64,000 nucleotides of DNA from positions 361,466,377 to 361,530,376 of the forward strand of contig NC_066583.1 of NCBI RefSeq assembly GCF_024323335.1, read 5' to 3'. How positions within the stretch are numbered: position 1 is the stretch's first letter; each line of letters starts with the position of its first letter. Shown piece after piece: positions 20,384-32,539 of the stretch. The stretch is from Lathyrus oleraceus. Lineage: Eukaryota; Streptophyta; Magnoliopsida; Fabales; Fabaceae. The notes under the pieces were generated by a model. That model was given only the letters and a program-made list of their open reading frames with translations. It searched no databases and was not told the DNA's origin. Position numbers and translations under genes: made by a program.

Positions 20384-23127
20384 GGTTGCCAGATTAAGTC
20401 GTGGCCGTTGGATCTTGTTTCCAGATCTAATCTGGACCACTCCCTTTTATGACTTTTTTTAATGTCAGATGTTTTGCATTGACTCAAGTGTTTGGTGGAC
20501 GCGCGCACATGATCCGTTTGATGCGCCAACTCGATTAATGAGCTCTTGATCCAACGCCTCATAATTTTTCTTATTTTTAATTTCTGATTTTAATTTTCAT
20601 TTTATTTCTTTTATTCCATTTCATTTCAAAAAATCATATCTCACTCATTATTGGTCCAAAAAATGTGAGACCAATTGCATTATTTCTCTTTTAATTTCTA
20701 GTTTCTAAAAATGATTTTTAATATTTTTTATTTGATCATTTGATATTTTTTCTGAATTTTCTCTTTTCTGGTTATTTTTAATTCATTTTAAATAGCTTTT
20801 GATATTCAAAAAATACAAAAATATTCTCCCTACCTCTTTGAATGATGATGGATCTATGAAAAATATTCTCATCAATTTCTTAATTGATTTGAGATTTATT
20901 TGAGATTTTAATTCAATTAGGTTATTTTTATGTATTTTTAATTGATTAAAAATAGTTGATGGTTTCTAAAAATGCTGAAATTTTTTGTCAAACTTTGTTT
21001 GACCTTGTTGAACTTAGGATGATTCACTTGAACTTTTCAAAGTTGATTTGAAGTGAATTTGAAGTTTGACCTTTAATTGATTATTTTAATTCAAGTATTA
21101 TTTTAATTTTGAAAAATACCAAAAATATTTTATTTGTTTCTTGACTTCTAATCTTCATCTTGTTTCTGTATACTAATGTTTGACCTTAATTCCATCTACC
21201 TTTGGTCAATGTATGTTGATTACTTCATTTGATTTCCATTAATGCACTTTCTTATTCATCTTCTTATTCTTCTTCTTTTTCTTTTTTAATCAATGAGTTA
21301 AAGATTGGTGGTTAGCCTTGATACATGGGAGGTTTAACCTTCCTTGATTCAAATCTAATTCAACTTGATCATGGATCAAGTGAATGGCTTTGCATTAAGG
21401 ATAAGTTGCTTCCTAATCAAGCAAAGAACCTAAATCAATACAAGATCATTTCTCATCTTCTTTTGGCATGGCAAGTTGTAGGAGCTTGATTCACTAATCA
21501 AGATCTCTAACTTGTGTTGTTGCCTATATTTTATTGACCGGCCTCAAATAGGTGTGACTACTACATTAGTCAACTTACGATTGCTTAACATAGCGCTAAA
21601 TTGCCTTATGGCACACTAATACTAACCATTAACCATTAACATTTAATTCTTGCACTTTACATTTATGCAATTTACTATTCTTGTACATATTACTCATTTG
21701 CTTTTTCCCTTTGCTCATTTGAGCACATGTTTATGTTAGTGCAATTTGCCTTTTGCTCACTTGAGCACATAATTGTGTATATATTATTGTGCTTGTGTTT
21801 TGTTTTGATTGTTGTGACTCAAATGCAAATGGACAAAAAAGACTTAGATTCTAGGACATTCCCTATGCAAAATGGAGTAAAAAAGGCCTTAAAGTTGAAG
21901 ATGGATTAGAAGGACAAAATCTCTAAACTCACTCTTTTCCATTCTTGGTTTACATTATGGAACTTTTTGATGTGTGTGCTTTTGTGCTAGGGATTCCCAT
22001 TTGAGCCAAAGTGAAGAACCATTGTTATGTGCATCTAAAGTGAGAGATACAAGAGCCATTGAAAGATTCCTAAGAGCTTATTTGATTGATTGATTGCTTG
22101 AGTATTGGCTTATTTGCTTGCTTATTCCAAAGGATGGGAGCTACTTGGATCATCAATATGATCTCAAGAAGGGAACTCCATTTGTGGTCTTATTTATTCT
22201 CCTTCATCTCTTGTATGTTTAGGACTTAGCCATTCTTCTTCTTCCCTCCACTCTAACCCAAGCCAAAAATTTTGTGCAAACATTAACATTTGTTTTCCAA
22301 CATTAGAAACCTAAGCATTATGCTTTTGATATTTCAAACTTCTTTTCATAACACTTATTTTGAATTGAATCCTAAAGTCAACTTTGACCATATTTTGTAA
22401 ATACTTTTCATTGGTAAATATGACTCATTCAAATGTTTTTGTGGTTTCAATGGTCACTTTCTTATCAAATTTTTTCACAACCTTTAGCTATTAGGTTTGA
22501 GTTATCCTTGAGGTAGATATAATACTCACCTATATCCTTAGTGATGGACAATGAGTCTTCCATGCTTATTATAGGGTTAACCCCTCACTAGCATGTTGAA
22601 GCTATCCTCACATGGTGGATTTGTGGTTTTAGATTGAGTTTTCTCCCTTGGATAACAAAAGACCTTAAGGCTTTTTGACCAATCAATTCACCAACTTGTT
22701 TTGAGATTTTTACCCCGAACTACGAGGTTTTGATCCTAATCTTTTTTAAGATGGTACGTAGGCAATGGGTTTATCCATTCAAACACAAAATTTTTAAATA
22801 ATTTGTACATTCTTCTCTCATCTCCCCAATCATGTTTGCACAAACAAATTTTCAAAAAATACCAACCTTACAACAATTGTGAAAAGGGCTACCTAGGAGT
22901 ACCTAGGATGTTTTTGGTGCTTAAAACCTTCCCATTTCATAACCAACCCCCTTACCCCAATCTCTGACATTTTTATTAGTTTTTGATTCGATAAAACTTC
23001 TCGATTTTTGTTCGTTTTCTAACCTTTCCTTTGGATAAATAGAAGTGCGGTGGCGGCTCGACTTGTATGGTTTACTTTTGATTTAGTCCATAAATCTAAA
23101 GGTAAAGAATACCCCGCTACAGAAAAG

Positions 23128-23145
23128 TGGCGACTCTGCTGGGGA
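23128..23145 (+). other. Primer-binding site of C
   Basis: TGGCGACTCTGCTGGGGA, identical to B and D, lies six bases (GAAAAG) after the LTR end. tRNA-Arg type. Confidence 0.92.
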
Positions 23146-24044
23146 CATTTGCCTAGTGTGTTTTGCCTACTTTTCATATTTGTTGTATTGTATTGTATAT
23201 TATTTTGTGACATATTTTTGTGCAATTTGGGATTACTGTATTGTATGTGATGATTGAATTGCTTGATATATTAATTCCTTGTATGCTTGGTGATCTTTGC
23301 GAGATGAGTTATATACCCGAACTCGAGTGAACTTAGGATAGGAGAATGGCATAGTCTTGTCGACTTGTGTGGAGTTATTCCTTAGCAAGTTGACTTGAAA
23401 GCCCATTCACTTGGTGGAGGTAATGTTGGGATCAATAATGTCACACGAGTAGTCGTGGTTAGGCATTACTCTTCCCAATATAGACCTTAGAAGCCAAGGA
23501 CCTTAGTTTACCAAGCCCATCTTGGCCTATTTTTTAGGACGTAGTGCGAAGGTCGTTCAAGTGTAAGATTTGATATGATTGTTATGCGATACTACACTCA
23601 TAAGAGTCTCTCTTGAGAATATTTTTGGAATACGAGTAGTCGTTTATCCGATATTATCCGAAAGATGGGATGATGCCTATGGTAACCTTTTGTAGAACAT
23701 GTTTGGCAGGTTTGAACCCTAGTACACTCCCTTTGGGTGGTTCTTAACCGAGACTCCATGCTCGTAACTTGCAACAAACCCTTGATTCATGGTTGATCCG
23801 TTCTTGTGTATCCTTAATATCAATGGAACTTGGGTGTTGATAAGGTGTAAACCATAATTCACCAAAATGGATGAATGATATTAAGGATGACTTGATCCAT
23901 CCCATGACCTTTGTGTGGTGTGCTTTGCTTGATCCTTGAGTGTGATTGTTGCATCCATGCATTCATGCACCCGTTTGCATCCATATCATCAATAATGAGA
24001 AAATTTTCAAGGAACTTAAGAGGTCTATTTACAAATTTTCAGAC
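23146..24044 (+). other. Leader of C
   Basis: About 900 bp is homologous to 55392-56387 of D. It contains a stem-loop with 13-bp perfect arms, ATCCTTAATATCA at 23810-23822 and its complement at 23876-23888. No reading frame of note is seen before ORF1. Confidence 0.7.
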
Positions 24045-24150
24045 ATGGATAGACAAAGAAGGAATACAAAGAAGTACAGTTTCAGACAACCCAACTTGAA
24101 AGAGCTAAGGAGTTTGACATCCTATGTATTAGATCCCTAAGATTTCAAGG
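24045..24150 (+). pseudogene. Ogre ORF1, 5' part, cut by solo LTR F (C)
   Basis: The start ATG at 24045 aligns with that of D (56388). The protein begins MDRQRRNTKKYSFRQPN, then KELRSLTSYVLDP, followed by an in-frame TAA at 24138-24140 where D has Leu. The frame then reads three more codons to the LTR insertion. The rest of ORF1 is at 28556-29905. Confidence 0.8.
24146..24150. repeat. Target-site duplication of LTR F, left copy
   Basis: CAAGG lies directly before the TGTAGCACC start of LTR F; the same CAAGG follows at 28556-28560. Confidence 0.95.
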
Positions 24151-25134
24151 TGTAGCACCTCAAATTTTCACCCCCCATTCAGGCATTCATTTTCATTGTT
24201 TAGGTCATTAACATTACATAGTGCATTGCATCATATCCATAAGCATGGGCATCAAGAGGAATCATCAGTACAAAAGAGAAATTTTTCCTTGAGATGAAGG
24301 CCACATGAGTATTATAGAGAGCTTATATGAATCAAGGTTCATTTTGAAGCAACTTGACCAAGTGCTAGAGGCTCAAAGTCCACAGTGCATTGCCAGGTCA
24401 TCTGAGGCCCATAAAAGTCAACTGAAAGTCAACTGAGGGCTAGGAGGTGGAGAAATGGTTTGAGACACTTCATTCATGTCCAAAAGAAGTTTATTCATCA
24501 TATCAAACATCTATCTTGAAGAATTTGAGGTCAGATAAAAAGTTTCCAAAAATGGAAAGTGACTTGTAATTGAAAGTTTCCAAAAATGGAAAGATTATGG
24601 TTCAAATTCAACTTGATTTTACATCATCAAAGAAGCTTCAAATGAAATTTTGTCCAACATGAAAGTTGAATATCTTTCTCTCCCATTTCCAAAAAGTCCA
24701 AGATCATGAGCATTTGATGAATGGTTGAGGAGTTATGAGCAAATGATCACCAAGTGTGCATGAAACTTCAAAGTGCCATAACTTTTGATCCAAAGCTCCA
24801 ATTTGAGTGCCTCTTTTTGCATAATGCTCCTTATGACTCATATTTTCCAAATCCAACATTGCATTGCATGAAATTTGTTCACATGATCATTTTACCATGC
24901 ATGTGTTTTTTGGAGGGAAAATCATTAATTTGAAATTGGTTGATCACATGAACTTAATTCCAAGCCAATTATACTCATGAGATGATTTTAAGTGTATTTG
25001 AATGGTGCATGTGCACTGTTCACGTTCATATGGCCATGCATAAGGTGAAATTGCAATTTGGTCATACACCTCTTTTCTCATTAAACTTTCATTAGCCATG
25101 CCTAAGTATCATTAGCAAAGTAATTAAGAGGTGA

Positions 25135-25143
25135 TATAAAAGG
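25135..25143 (+). promoter_or_regulatory. TATA box of LTR F
   Basis: TATAAAAGG, a strong TATA match about 1 kb into the LTR. It is about 3.4 kb upstream of the ORF1 remnant and points toward it; whether it is active is unknown. Confidence 0.6.
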
Positions 25144-27082
25144 CTAATCATAACAGAATTTTCATTCTAACACATTCTAGATCCAAAATTTCTCTTCCCT
25201 CCAAAATTTTCTTCAAATTGAAACTTCAATTTTCTTCACATAAGCCATTGATTTTATTGGATATTTGTGTTCTCTGATCATCATTGAGTGCAGATCAAGC
25301 TCTTGATTGAAGAATTCGAGCCAGAATCAAGCACATCAAGCTCAAGAACATGAAGATGGAAGTTGAAATCTGAGCTAGATCTAAGCCATCTCAAGCTTCA
25401 ATTCACGCACAAAGCTTCATAATATCATCTCAGGATGGGATCTACACACTTGCAAGGCCTTAAACATGCTGATTTCAGTGACTGCTCTCCAAGAAGGTTT
25501 GGATTCGAAGCTCTTAATTCTCCATTATTTTGCCATGTTTATGTAGATCATTCACTGCTGAGCATGCTGATATAAGTAGTTTTTGAAATGGTGAAGAATT
25601 GACTGAGTAATGTTGATTTAAAGTTTTGGATGTGAAAATGTTTTCCTTCGATTCTCATGATCCATGGACTGTTAGGATTAATTGATGGTAGACTTGGAAC
25701 ATGCATGTGATAAGCTTTCGAACGGTATAACTTTTGCATGAATCTGGATTTTTTTTTTGAACATGGCACTGTAGCGCCACCGTCTTCATGAAGAAGACGG
25801 TGGAAACAACCACAGACCACCGCGCATGCACAGTAATTAGGGTTCGTCTGGTTCAGCTCATGGAATGCACTGTTTGAACGCCTTTCATGTACATGTCCTG
25901 CGTTCGATCCCGTGTGGATGTATTATAATTTCCAATTGTTATTTCTTCATTTAACAAAACGCAGTCGTTTTGATGTGTAGCGCTTGCAGCCTTTAGGTAT
26001 TGTGTTCGAACCTGGCATGTTGTAGTTTCCAATTTCATTATTCATTTCATATTATTTCCATGCTTCACATTTTATTTTCATTATTTCATGCCAAATTCAA
26101 AAAATCATTAAAAATAGCATGTTGATCCAATTAATTCCCAATTTTTTCTACATGATCATGTGTTTGTCTATTATTTTGTGGTGTTGATTTTTGGATTTTA
26201 TAATTTCTGGAATTTAAATTATGTTGGATTATTTGAACATGTATGCATATGTGACATGCTTCATTCATTCTATTGTGAAATGCTCATACTTTCTCCAAAT
26301 GACTTGAAATTTAATATGCTGATTCTATACATTTTGCATGATTTTTGAGGCTTGGTTTGGTATTTTTAGCATTTGTCATTTCTGTTTTAGACACATGAAT
26401 GCATGGTGTGACAATGTGTGTCACACATTTGGATGTTGATCTTATTCATTTTTATTGACATGCCAATTGAGCTCTTCTGTTTCTAAATTTTTTCATGATG
26501 ATTGTGTTTGACATGTTGTGTGCATATAAAAATTTTCATGATTGTTTGAGTCATTTCTGTTTTAATATGGAATTTTGATTCTTGATGACCAAATGTGTGC
26601 TTTGAAATTGCCTTTTCCATATCTTGCTCATGTGATGATTTTGCTTAATGCTTTAGACTTGGTCCTTTTTAGGACATGTTCTCACTTGATTAAAGATGCT
26701 TCATGTTGAATATTGGTTGCTGTTTTGACTTCTTACTTTGCCTTTGACCCTAGCCTTGGTGCTAGTGGTTTGTACTCATCTTTTGGGTTTTGCATTTCAG
26801 GTTCAAGCTCCTAGTCCCAATGGTTTATGTTGATCTCATGAATTGGGATGCAAAATTCTTTATCCACTAACCTTTCTTGTGTTATAGGTTCCTTGGTGAT
26901 GAACTCACTTGAGTTGTTGAGTATATTGGTTGTCTCATGACTATCTGTATGGTTTGTCTGAATGTGAATATTGACTTGTTTGATTTTCTTACAGGTACTT
27001 TAGTAGCTTTAACTCATTGCTTGAGTTGCTTTTCTTTGCTTGTGGTTGGCATACCACCTAGGTAATCATCCTATTCTCCATG

Positions 27083-27455
27083 TAGTCTGGAAGTCCTGCC
27101 ATCTTTTGGCAGGCACCTGTCTGAAGCCCTCCTTAAGAGGCCATGTTCTTGATTGTTTATATTTGTGCCATGTACTTTAAGTCCTCCTAAGTGAAGAGGC
27201 AATTGGCAGATAGAAGGGGCTAGTAGCCAGTCCCCTGCTAATCGTTTGAGTCGTCCATTATGCTCGCACTACGTGCTGATGCTCTTGGACACGTCCCCCA
27301 GATTTTGTATAGTGTCAGTCATGTGGAGTAGGGTCCCACATTCTGGACCCCACACCTTCATTGATTCAAGCTCACCCAGGCCCGGGTTAAGAGCTATGAG
27401 GTCTTATCCTCATTCTACCTTTCATCTGCTCACCCTGACGGTCAATGTCAGTGGT
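27083..27455 (+). other. Conserved multi-hairpin block, F copy
   Basis: Hairpins sit at the same places as in A and B with changed but paired arms: CCTGCCA/TGGCAGG (27095-27113), CCTC/GAGG (27183-27199), GGGGCT/AGTCCC with one G-U (27216-27234), GGGTCC/GGACCC (27331-27350), ATGAGG/CCTCAT (27396-27413) and CTGAC/GTCAG (27435-27451). Confidence 0.75.
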
Positions 27456-27599
27456 TAAGAGCTTCTTCAGAACCCTTCCAGTGTCGGCTTGTTTGTCGAG
27501 GTTGATATGACCCCTTGACTAAAGCCCAGCCTTGTATGAGCCTCTTGTTTGTGTATAGAGCGTGATAATTGCATTTTGTGTGTTTGCATTTGTTATATG

Positions 27600-27870
27600 C
27601 TTTGGTTGGAGTATGATGTAAGCCCAGCGATTGGCATTCGGTTTCCCGTTTGTTTGTTGTTTGTCTGGAGTCTGATATAAGCCCAGCGATTGGCATTCGG
27701 TTTCCCGTTTGTTGTTGTTTGTCTGGAGTCTGATGTAAGCCCAGCGATTGGCATTCGGTTTCTCGTTAGTTTGTTGTTTGTTTGGAGTCTGATGTAAGCC
27801 CAGCGATTGGCATTCGGTTTCTCGTTTGTTTGTGGAGTTGGATGTAAGCCTAGCGATTGGCATTCCATTT
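27600..27870 (+). repeat. LTR minisatellite, five units of about 59 bp (F)
   Basis: The phrase AGCCCAGCGATTGGCATTC recurs at about 27621, 27680, 27738, 27797 and 27847 with small variations. The minus-strand ORFs here are only the repeat read in several frames. Confidence 0.88.
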
Positions 27871-28555
27871 CCAGTTTTCGTTGTTCTCTCTTGAGACTTG
27901 CTTGTTGTATCCCTATAGGTTTGCTAGACCTCGTGTCTCTCGTTTGCATGTCAACTAAGGTAGCACGGTTCCTTCGTCTAGGACTTCCTTTCTTGCATGA
28001 GCATTCCTAAAAAACACAAACAGACTTTATCTTCCCTTAAGGACACGTTGATTCCTTCTACTACAGGTGAGTAAGTCTCCAGAGGTCGAGCATCCGGTAG
28101 ATTGCGCAGTGACGTTGTTCACTTAAAAAACACAAAACAAATAGAAATAGATTAGCCGAGCTACGGTGCTCTAATTCTCAATCCTTCTTGAGATACGTAT
28201 GCAACAGGGTAGGGCCTGTGCGAGCAATAACTCTTTATTTTCCCTACTTTGATTTTCTCTCTTTCGCATTGCATATAGGACTCTTTTACACACATCTTTA
28301 GACATAGATAGCAATCGTGGATCATGTGGAGTACCACAGACGTGAAGGGGTGCGATAACCTTCCCTTCACGTAACCGGCCCCCTTACCCAGATTTCTTTG
28401 GTTCGAGATTTGTTTTATCCATTCCCTCTAGGTTATGAAGTACTACCTTTCCCTTCTCTTGGGATAAAAGTACATAGCTGGCGACTCTATCCTTTTCTCT
28501 CTCGCCACTCTTTTTCGTGTTTGTACCTGGATTCGGGAAATCCTGGGGAGCGTCA

Positions 28556-28560
28556 CAAGG
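28556..28560. repeat. Target-site duplication of LTR F, right copy
   Basis: CAAGG directly after the F LTR end, matching 24146-24150. Confidence 0.95.
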
Positions 28561-29905
28561 CTCGTCATGGGAAGCTTCTATCTATTCTGGCTACTCAGGT
28601 GGACGAAGTCTGATGAGTGTATTGGTGCAGTTCTATGATCCCTTGTATCGTTGCTTCACATTCCCGAAATTCCAGCTTTTGCCTACGCTTGAGGAGTATG
28701 CCTATCTTGTGGGTATACCTATCCTAGACCAGTTATCGTTCAGTGGCTTAGAGAGGGTTCCTACTTCTCAAGAGATTGCTGATATGTTGCATATAGATGA
28801 ATCTCTGGTTGGTGCTCATATGACTACCAAAGGTGGAATTCAAGGTCTCCCTTCTGAGTTCCTCATTGCTCAAGCTACTTTGTATGGGAAGGCTATGAGT
28901 GAGGACGCCTTTGAGGCCATATTTGTACTTATCATCTATGGGCTAGTGTTATTTCCCAACATCGACAAGTTTGTGGATATGAACACTATTAGGATTTTCT
29001 CTACTCTTAATCCCGTTCTGACTCTGTTGGGTGACACTTATTTCTCTTTGCATATGAGGAATGCAAAGGGTGGTGGTACCATTGTGTGTTGTTTGCCTCT
29101 GTTGTACAAGTGGTTTATTTCGCACTTGCCGCAGACGGTCGCCTTCAAGGAGAACAAAGGATGTCTACGGTGGTCCACGAGGCTTATGTCTCTCACTAAT
29201 GATGATATCTTTTGGTACAACCGCATGTATGATAGTGTGCAGATTATAGACTCTTGTGGTGAATTCTCCAATGTGCCTCTTCTTGGTACATGTGGTGGGA
29301 TTAACTACCAACCTATTTTGGCACATCGTCAGCTTGGGTTCCCCTTAAAGGATAAACCTAATAACATTCTGTTAGAAGGTGTGTTCTTTCAGGAGGGTAA
29401 AGATCCCCAAGGCTTGAAGGGTAGGAAGGTTCGCGCTTGGCGCAAGATCCATAGGAAGGGAAGAAAAGAGCTTGATCCGAAGAACTGTATTGCTTTGGAA
29501 CCCTATACCTCTTGGGTTAAAAGGAGAGCTTCCGAGTACCTTATGCCTTATGAGTATCCGAGACCTACACCTTTGGTTGTGGCTGGGCCTTCAACCCTCC
29601 CTGACCAAGGAGTTGAGGAGTTGAGAGACAAAGACCGTTCACGTGCTTGGATCAGTGAACGAGAGGAGCTACTTCAGCAGCTTAGAGATAAGGATGCATT
29701 GATAGAGTTTCTTGAGCATCAGGTTATCGACGAGCCTGATGATGTGGTGACTTCTCTTCTTCCTCAGTCTTCCAAGTTTTGGAAGAGGAAGTACGATCGA
29801 CTTGCCAAAGAGAAGGCAGATATGGAGGCAGCCTATGAGAGGGAGGTGAAGAGGCTTCATGCAGCTTATCTTCCAGTCTCTAAAGCTTTAGACGACTGTT
29901 TCTAG
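28556..29905 (+). pseudogene. Ogre ORF1, 3' part (C)
   Basis: It continues ORF1 after the solo LTR. The first 16 codons (ARHGKLL..., to about 28606) are in one frame; a small indel then moves to the frame that stays open to 29905. Phrases PLYRCFTFPKFQLLPTLEEY and KGGIQGLPSEF match D closely. The C-terminal 130 residues are charged and probably coiled coil (REELLQQLRDKDALIEFLEH; FWKRKYDRLAKEKADMEAAY). ORF1 upstream of gag is a hallmark of Ogre; its function is unknown. The domain resembles the plant-specific DUF7745 / mobile-domain type seen in legume proteins (from memory). A frame from 28517 begins inside the LTR, but its first 30 codons are not ORF1. Confidence 0.82.
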
Positions 29906-30223
29906 GGTTCCATAGGATGTTCATTTTCCTTCTCTCTTATATTGTATTCGGTTACCAAGATTGTACTTCTTTGGTGTAAAAATATTTTCCAGATATTATT
30001 GATATGATATTACCATATATGTCTAAATGATTAATATTTCCAATATTTGCAAATAGAACTCTAAAGTTCCTTTGATAAATAAAATACAAGCATTGCATGC
30101 ATCATGTGCATAAGCAAGTTTTGCTCCAGGCTTCTTGTTCAATGGTCTAACTCTGTGTTCTTCATTTATTTTGAAGACAAGCTGACTCACCGATACTACA
30201 CCAGAGCCAACACTTCAAGATTG
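29906..30223 (+). other. Spacer between ORF1 and gag (C)
   Basis: 318 bp, AT-rich. The last 120 bp read in frame into gag without a stop and match 58006-58134 of D (LTHRYYTRAN phrase), so gag may start earlier than the ATG chosen. Confidence 0.6.
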
Positions 30224-32539
30224 ATGGATCATTTAGAGCAAGAGAACCGAGAACTCAAGGAGGAAGTGGCCAGATTGACTGCCCTGATGGAGTCTTTCAT
30301 GGCCGCCCAAAGCCAATCGTCTCCAACGCCTTCAACTCCTCCCCAGAGGACAGTCATCTCTGAGATTGCCTCTTCAAGAGTGCCTGCTACCAGCGCCCAC
30401 TTTGCGCCAACTGCTATGCCAGCCGGGTTTCCCTGGGGAATGCCCATAAACTTTGTTCTTGAGGGTCTTGCCCCCACGTTTGCTTCTCTTCCGGCATCTA
30501 GCCTGGTCCTCGCCGTTCCACCTCCTGTCGTGCATACTATGCCAAGAGTAGACGACACCACCTACCACTCTGAGCCATCTGAGGGCCCAGACGTATATGA
30601 AATGATGGATGCCATGAATGATCAGTTTCTTGAGCTCCGCAAGGAACTCAAAACTCTCAGAGGAAAGAACCTCTTTGGCAAGTCTGCTACTGAACTCTGC
30701 CTAGTTCCGAATGTCAAGATCCCTGTAAAATTCAAAGTGCCTGACTTTGAAAAGTACAAGGGAAATACTTGCCCTCTCAGCCATTTGGTTATGTATGCGA
30801 GGAGGATGTCGACTCAGACCGACAATGATCAGCTCCTCATTCATTATTTCCAAGACAGTCTGTCTGGTGCTGCCCTGAGATGGTATATGGGCTTGGACAG
30901 TGCGAACATCCGATCCTTCAATGATCTTGGTGAAGCTTTCGTCAAGCAATACAAGTATAACGTGGATATGGCTCCCGATTGGGATCAATTGAGAGCCATC
31001 TCCCAGAAGGACAAGGAAACTTTTAAGGAGTACACCCAGAGGTGGCGAGAACTAGCTGCACGGATTGTGCCTCCGCTGGAAGAGAAAGAAATGACCAAGA
31101 TCTTCCTGAAGACCTTGAGCTCATTTTATCATGAACGGATGATTGTCAGCGCTCCTTCTGATTTCACTGAGATGGTGAACATGGGGATGCGTTTGGAGGA
31201 AGGAGTCAGGGAAGGGCGCCTGACTAGAGAAGAAGGCTCTTCTGCCAAACGGTATGGGGTGTTTGGAAAGAAGAAAGATGGTGAGGCACATGCTGTGACC
31301 TCCCATGTTAAACCCAAAAGACCCTCGATAAGGAGGAAGACCGTGCGTCCCGCCGGTAATCAGCATCAGGTGGCTCACATAGCACCTGTCTTCAGAGAAA
31401 ACCAGCACTATCAGCATAATAATAACCAGCAACAACAACATCAACAATATTAACAACAACAGCACCGTCCTCAACAGCAGGCCTACCAGCCTCGAAACAA
31501 TAATCAGACCAGTACCAACTATGAGAGGACGAGGCTCACCTTTGATCCTATTCCTATGACCTACGCAGAGTTATATCCCTCTTTGATAGAGAGAAAACTG
31601 ATTACTCCATGCAACCCACCGACTATACCTACCAACCCTCAGTGGTGGTATAAGCCCGAGCTACATTGTGTTTATCATTTCGGTGCCCCCGGACATGACG
31701 TGGGAAATTGCTACCCGCGGAAGACCAAGGTTCAAGACCTTATGAGAAGTGGTATCTTGTGTTTCGAGGACATAGGTCCCAACGTTAAGAAGAACCCATT
31801 GCCTGAGCATGGGAAATCTGCTGTTAACATGGTCCAGGGCTGCCCTGGTAAATATAAGGTCAAATATGTCAGCCATATTCGACAATCATTGGTCGAGATG
31901 CACAGACTATTGTGTGAATACAGTCACTATGAGCACGACCATGATAGATGCCATATTTGCACTGTCAATCAGAGGGGATATCGCCAAGTCCGTAAAGACA
32001 TCCAAGAAATGCTGGATGAAGGTGTAATTGAAATACTTCAGAATCGCGATGGGGATGATGAAGTCAATGTGATATCACCAGTATTTAGGATCCCAGAGCC
32101 TGTTGTCATCCGATATGATGGCAACAAACATAAGGCTTCTCCCTCTTTGATAATTAAACCAGCTGGCCCTGTGCCATATTCTTCTGATAAGGCTGTCCCA
32201 TATCGTTACAATGTTGTGGCATTGGAAAATGGGAAGGAGGTGCCCCTGCCCTCTACTTCTGTTGTTAATATCGCTGATGTCAGCGGCCTGACCCGTAGAG
32301 GTCACATTTTCTCGGCTCCACCGAAACCCCATGCTGACATCAAAAGGCCTGATATTGCTGATTGTGTTATGCGTCCGGTTGGAAATGCTGTTGTTGCTCT
32401 GAATCCGGCACTTGTTGCTATTAAACCTGCCACCGTTGTAAGGACTCCTGTCTCTGCTGGCCAGAATGGCACGATGAAAGAAGATTGTTGTGAGATGCTG
32501 AGGCTCATCAAGAGAAGTGAGTACAACGTTGTAGATTAG
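30224..32539 (+). pseudogene. gag: Gag (capsid) region of element C
   Basis: It encodes the particle-forming protein. The start MDHLEQENRELKEEVARL is a coiled coil. A Pro-rich linker follows. The Retrotrans_gag-like domain spans residues of about 165-330 (VPDFEKYKGNTCPLSHLVMY; WDQL.AISQKDKETFKEY). A Q-rich linker contains an in-frame TAA (31451-31453). After it comes a zinc-knuckle-like motif C-X2-H-X5-H-X4-C in CVYHFGAPGHDVGNC at about 31669, then the linker to protease. A second stop TAG is at 32537-32539. ATG 30224 is chosen because D has the same start at 58135; the frame is open upstream to 30104. Gag and protease would be one polyprotein. Confidence 0.85.

Larger units (their letters stand above)
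19291..23121 (+). repeat. 5' LTR of element C (5'-truncated)
   Basis: The left end is lost at the SIRE-like LTR. U3 has TATATATAG at 19808-19816. Two long palindromes follow at 20255-20274 and 20360-20383. The stretch from about 20477 to 23121 is repeated at 39197-41842 (offset about 18,722). It ends ACCCCGCTACA, six bases before the PBS. The last 900 bp resemble the LTR end of D. The A/B/F/D multi-hairpin block is not present as such. Confidence 0.85.
24151..28555 (+). mobile_element. Element F: Ogre-type solo LTR
   Basis: A 4405-bp LTR starts TGTAGCACCTCAAATTTTC and ends GAGCGTCA, flanked by perfect CAAGG duplications, with no PBS or internal region. A solo LTR arises by recombination between the two LTRs of a full element. 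It contains a TATA motif (25135-25143), a hairpin CCACCGTCTTC/GAAGACGGTGG (25777-25803), the multi-hairpin block (27083-27455), a five-unit minisatellite (27600-27870), the stem-loop module TCTCAA/TTGAGA followed by TACGTATGCA near 28176, and a PBS-like site (28479-28488). Confidence 0.93.

Noticed and set aside
18341..20450. Host gene promoter or exon near the TATA-like sites
   Set aside because: The region is LTR sequence (SIRE-like, then LTR C U3). No exon-like conservation is seen.
27448..27949. Three overlapping minus-strand ORFs with repeated peptides
   Set aside because: They are translations of the 59-bp LTR minisatellite in different frames.
28517..29905. Single 462-codon gene starting at 28517
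   Set aside because: The first 13 or so codons lie in the solo LTR and the next ones read ORF1 DNA in the wrong frame up to about 28606. Only the later part is ORF1.
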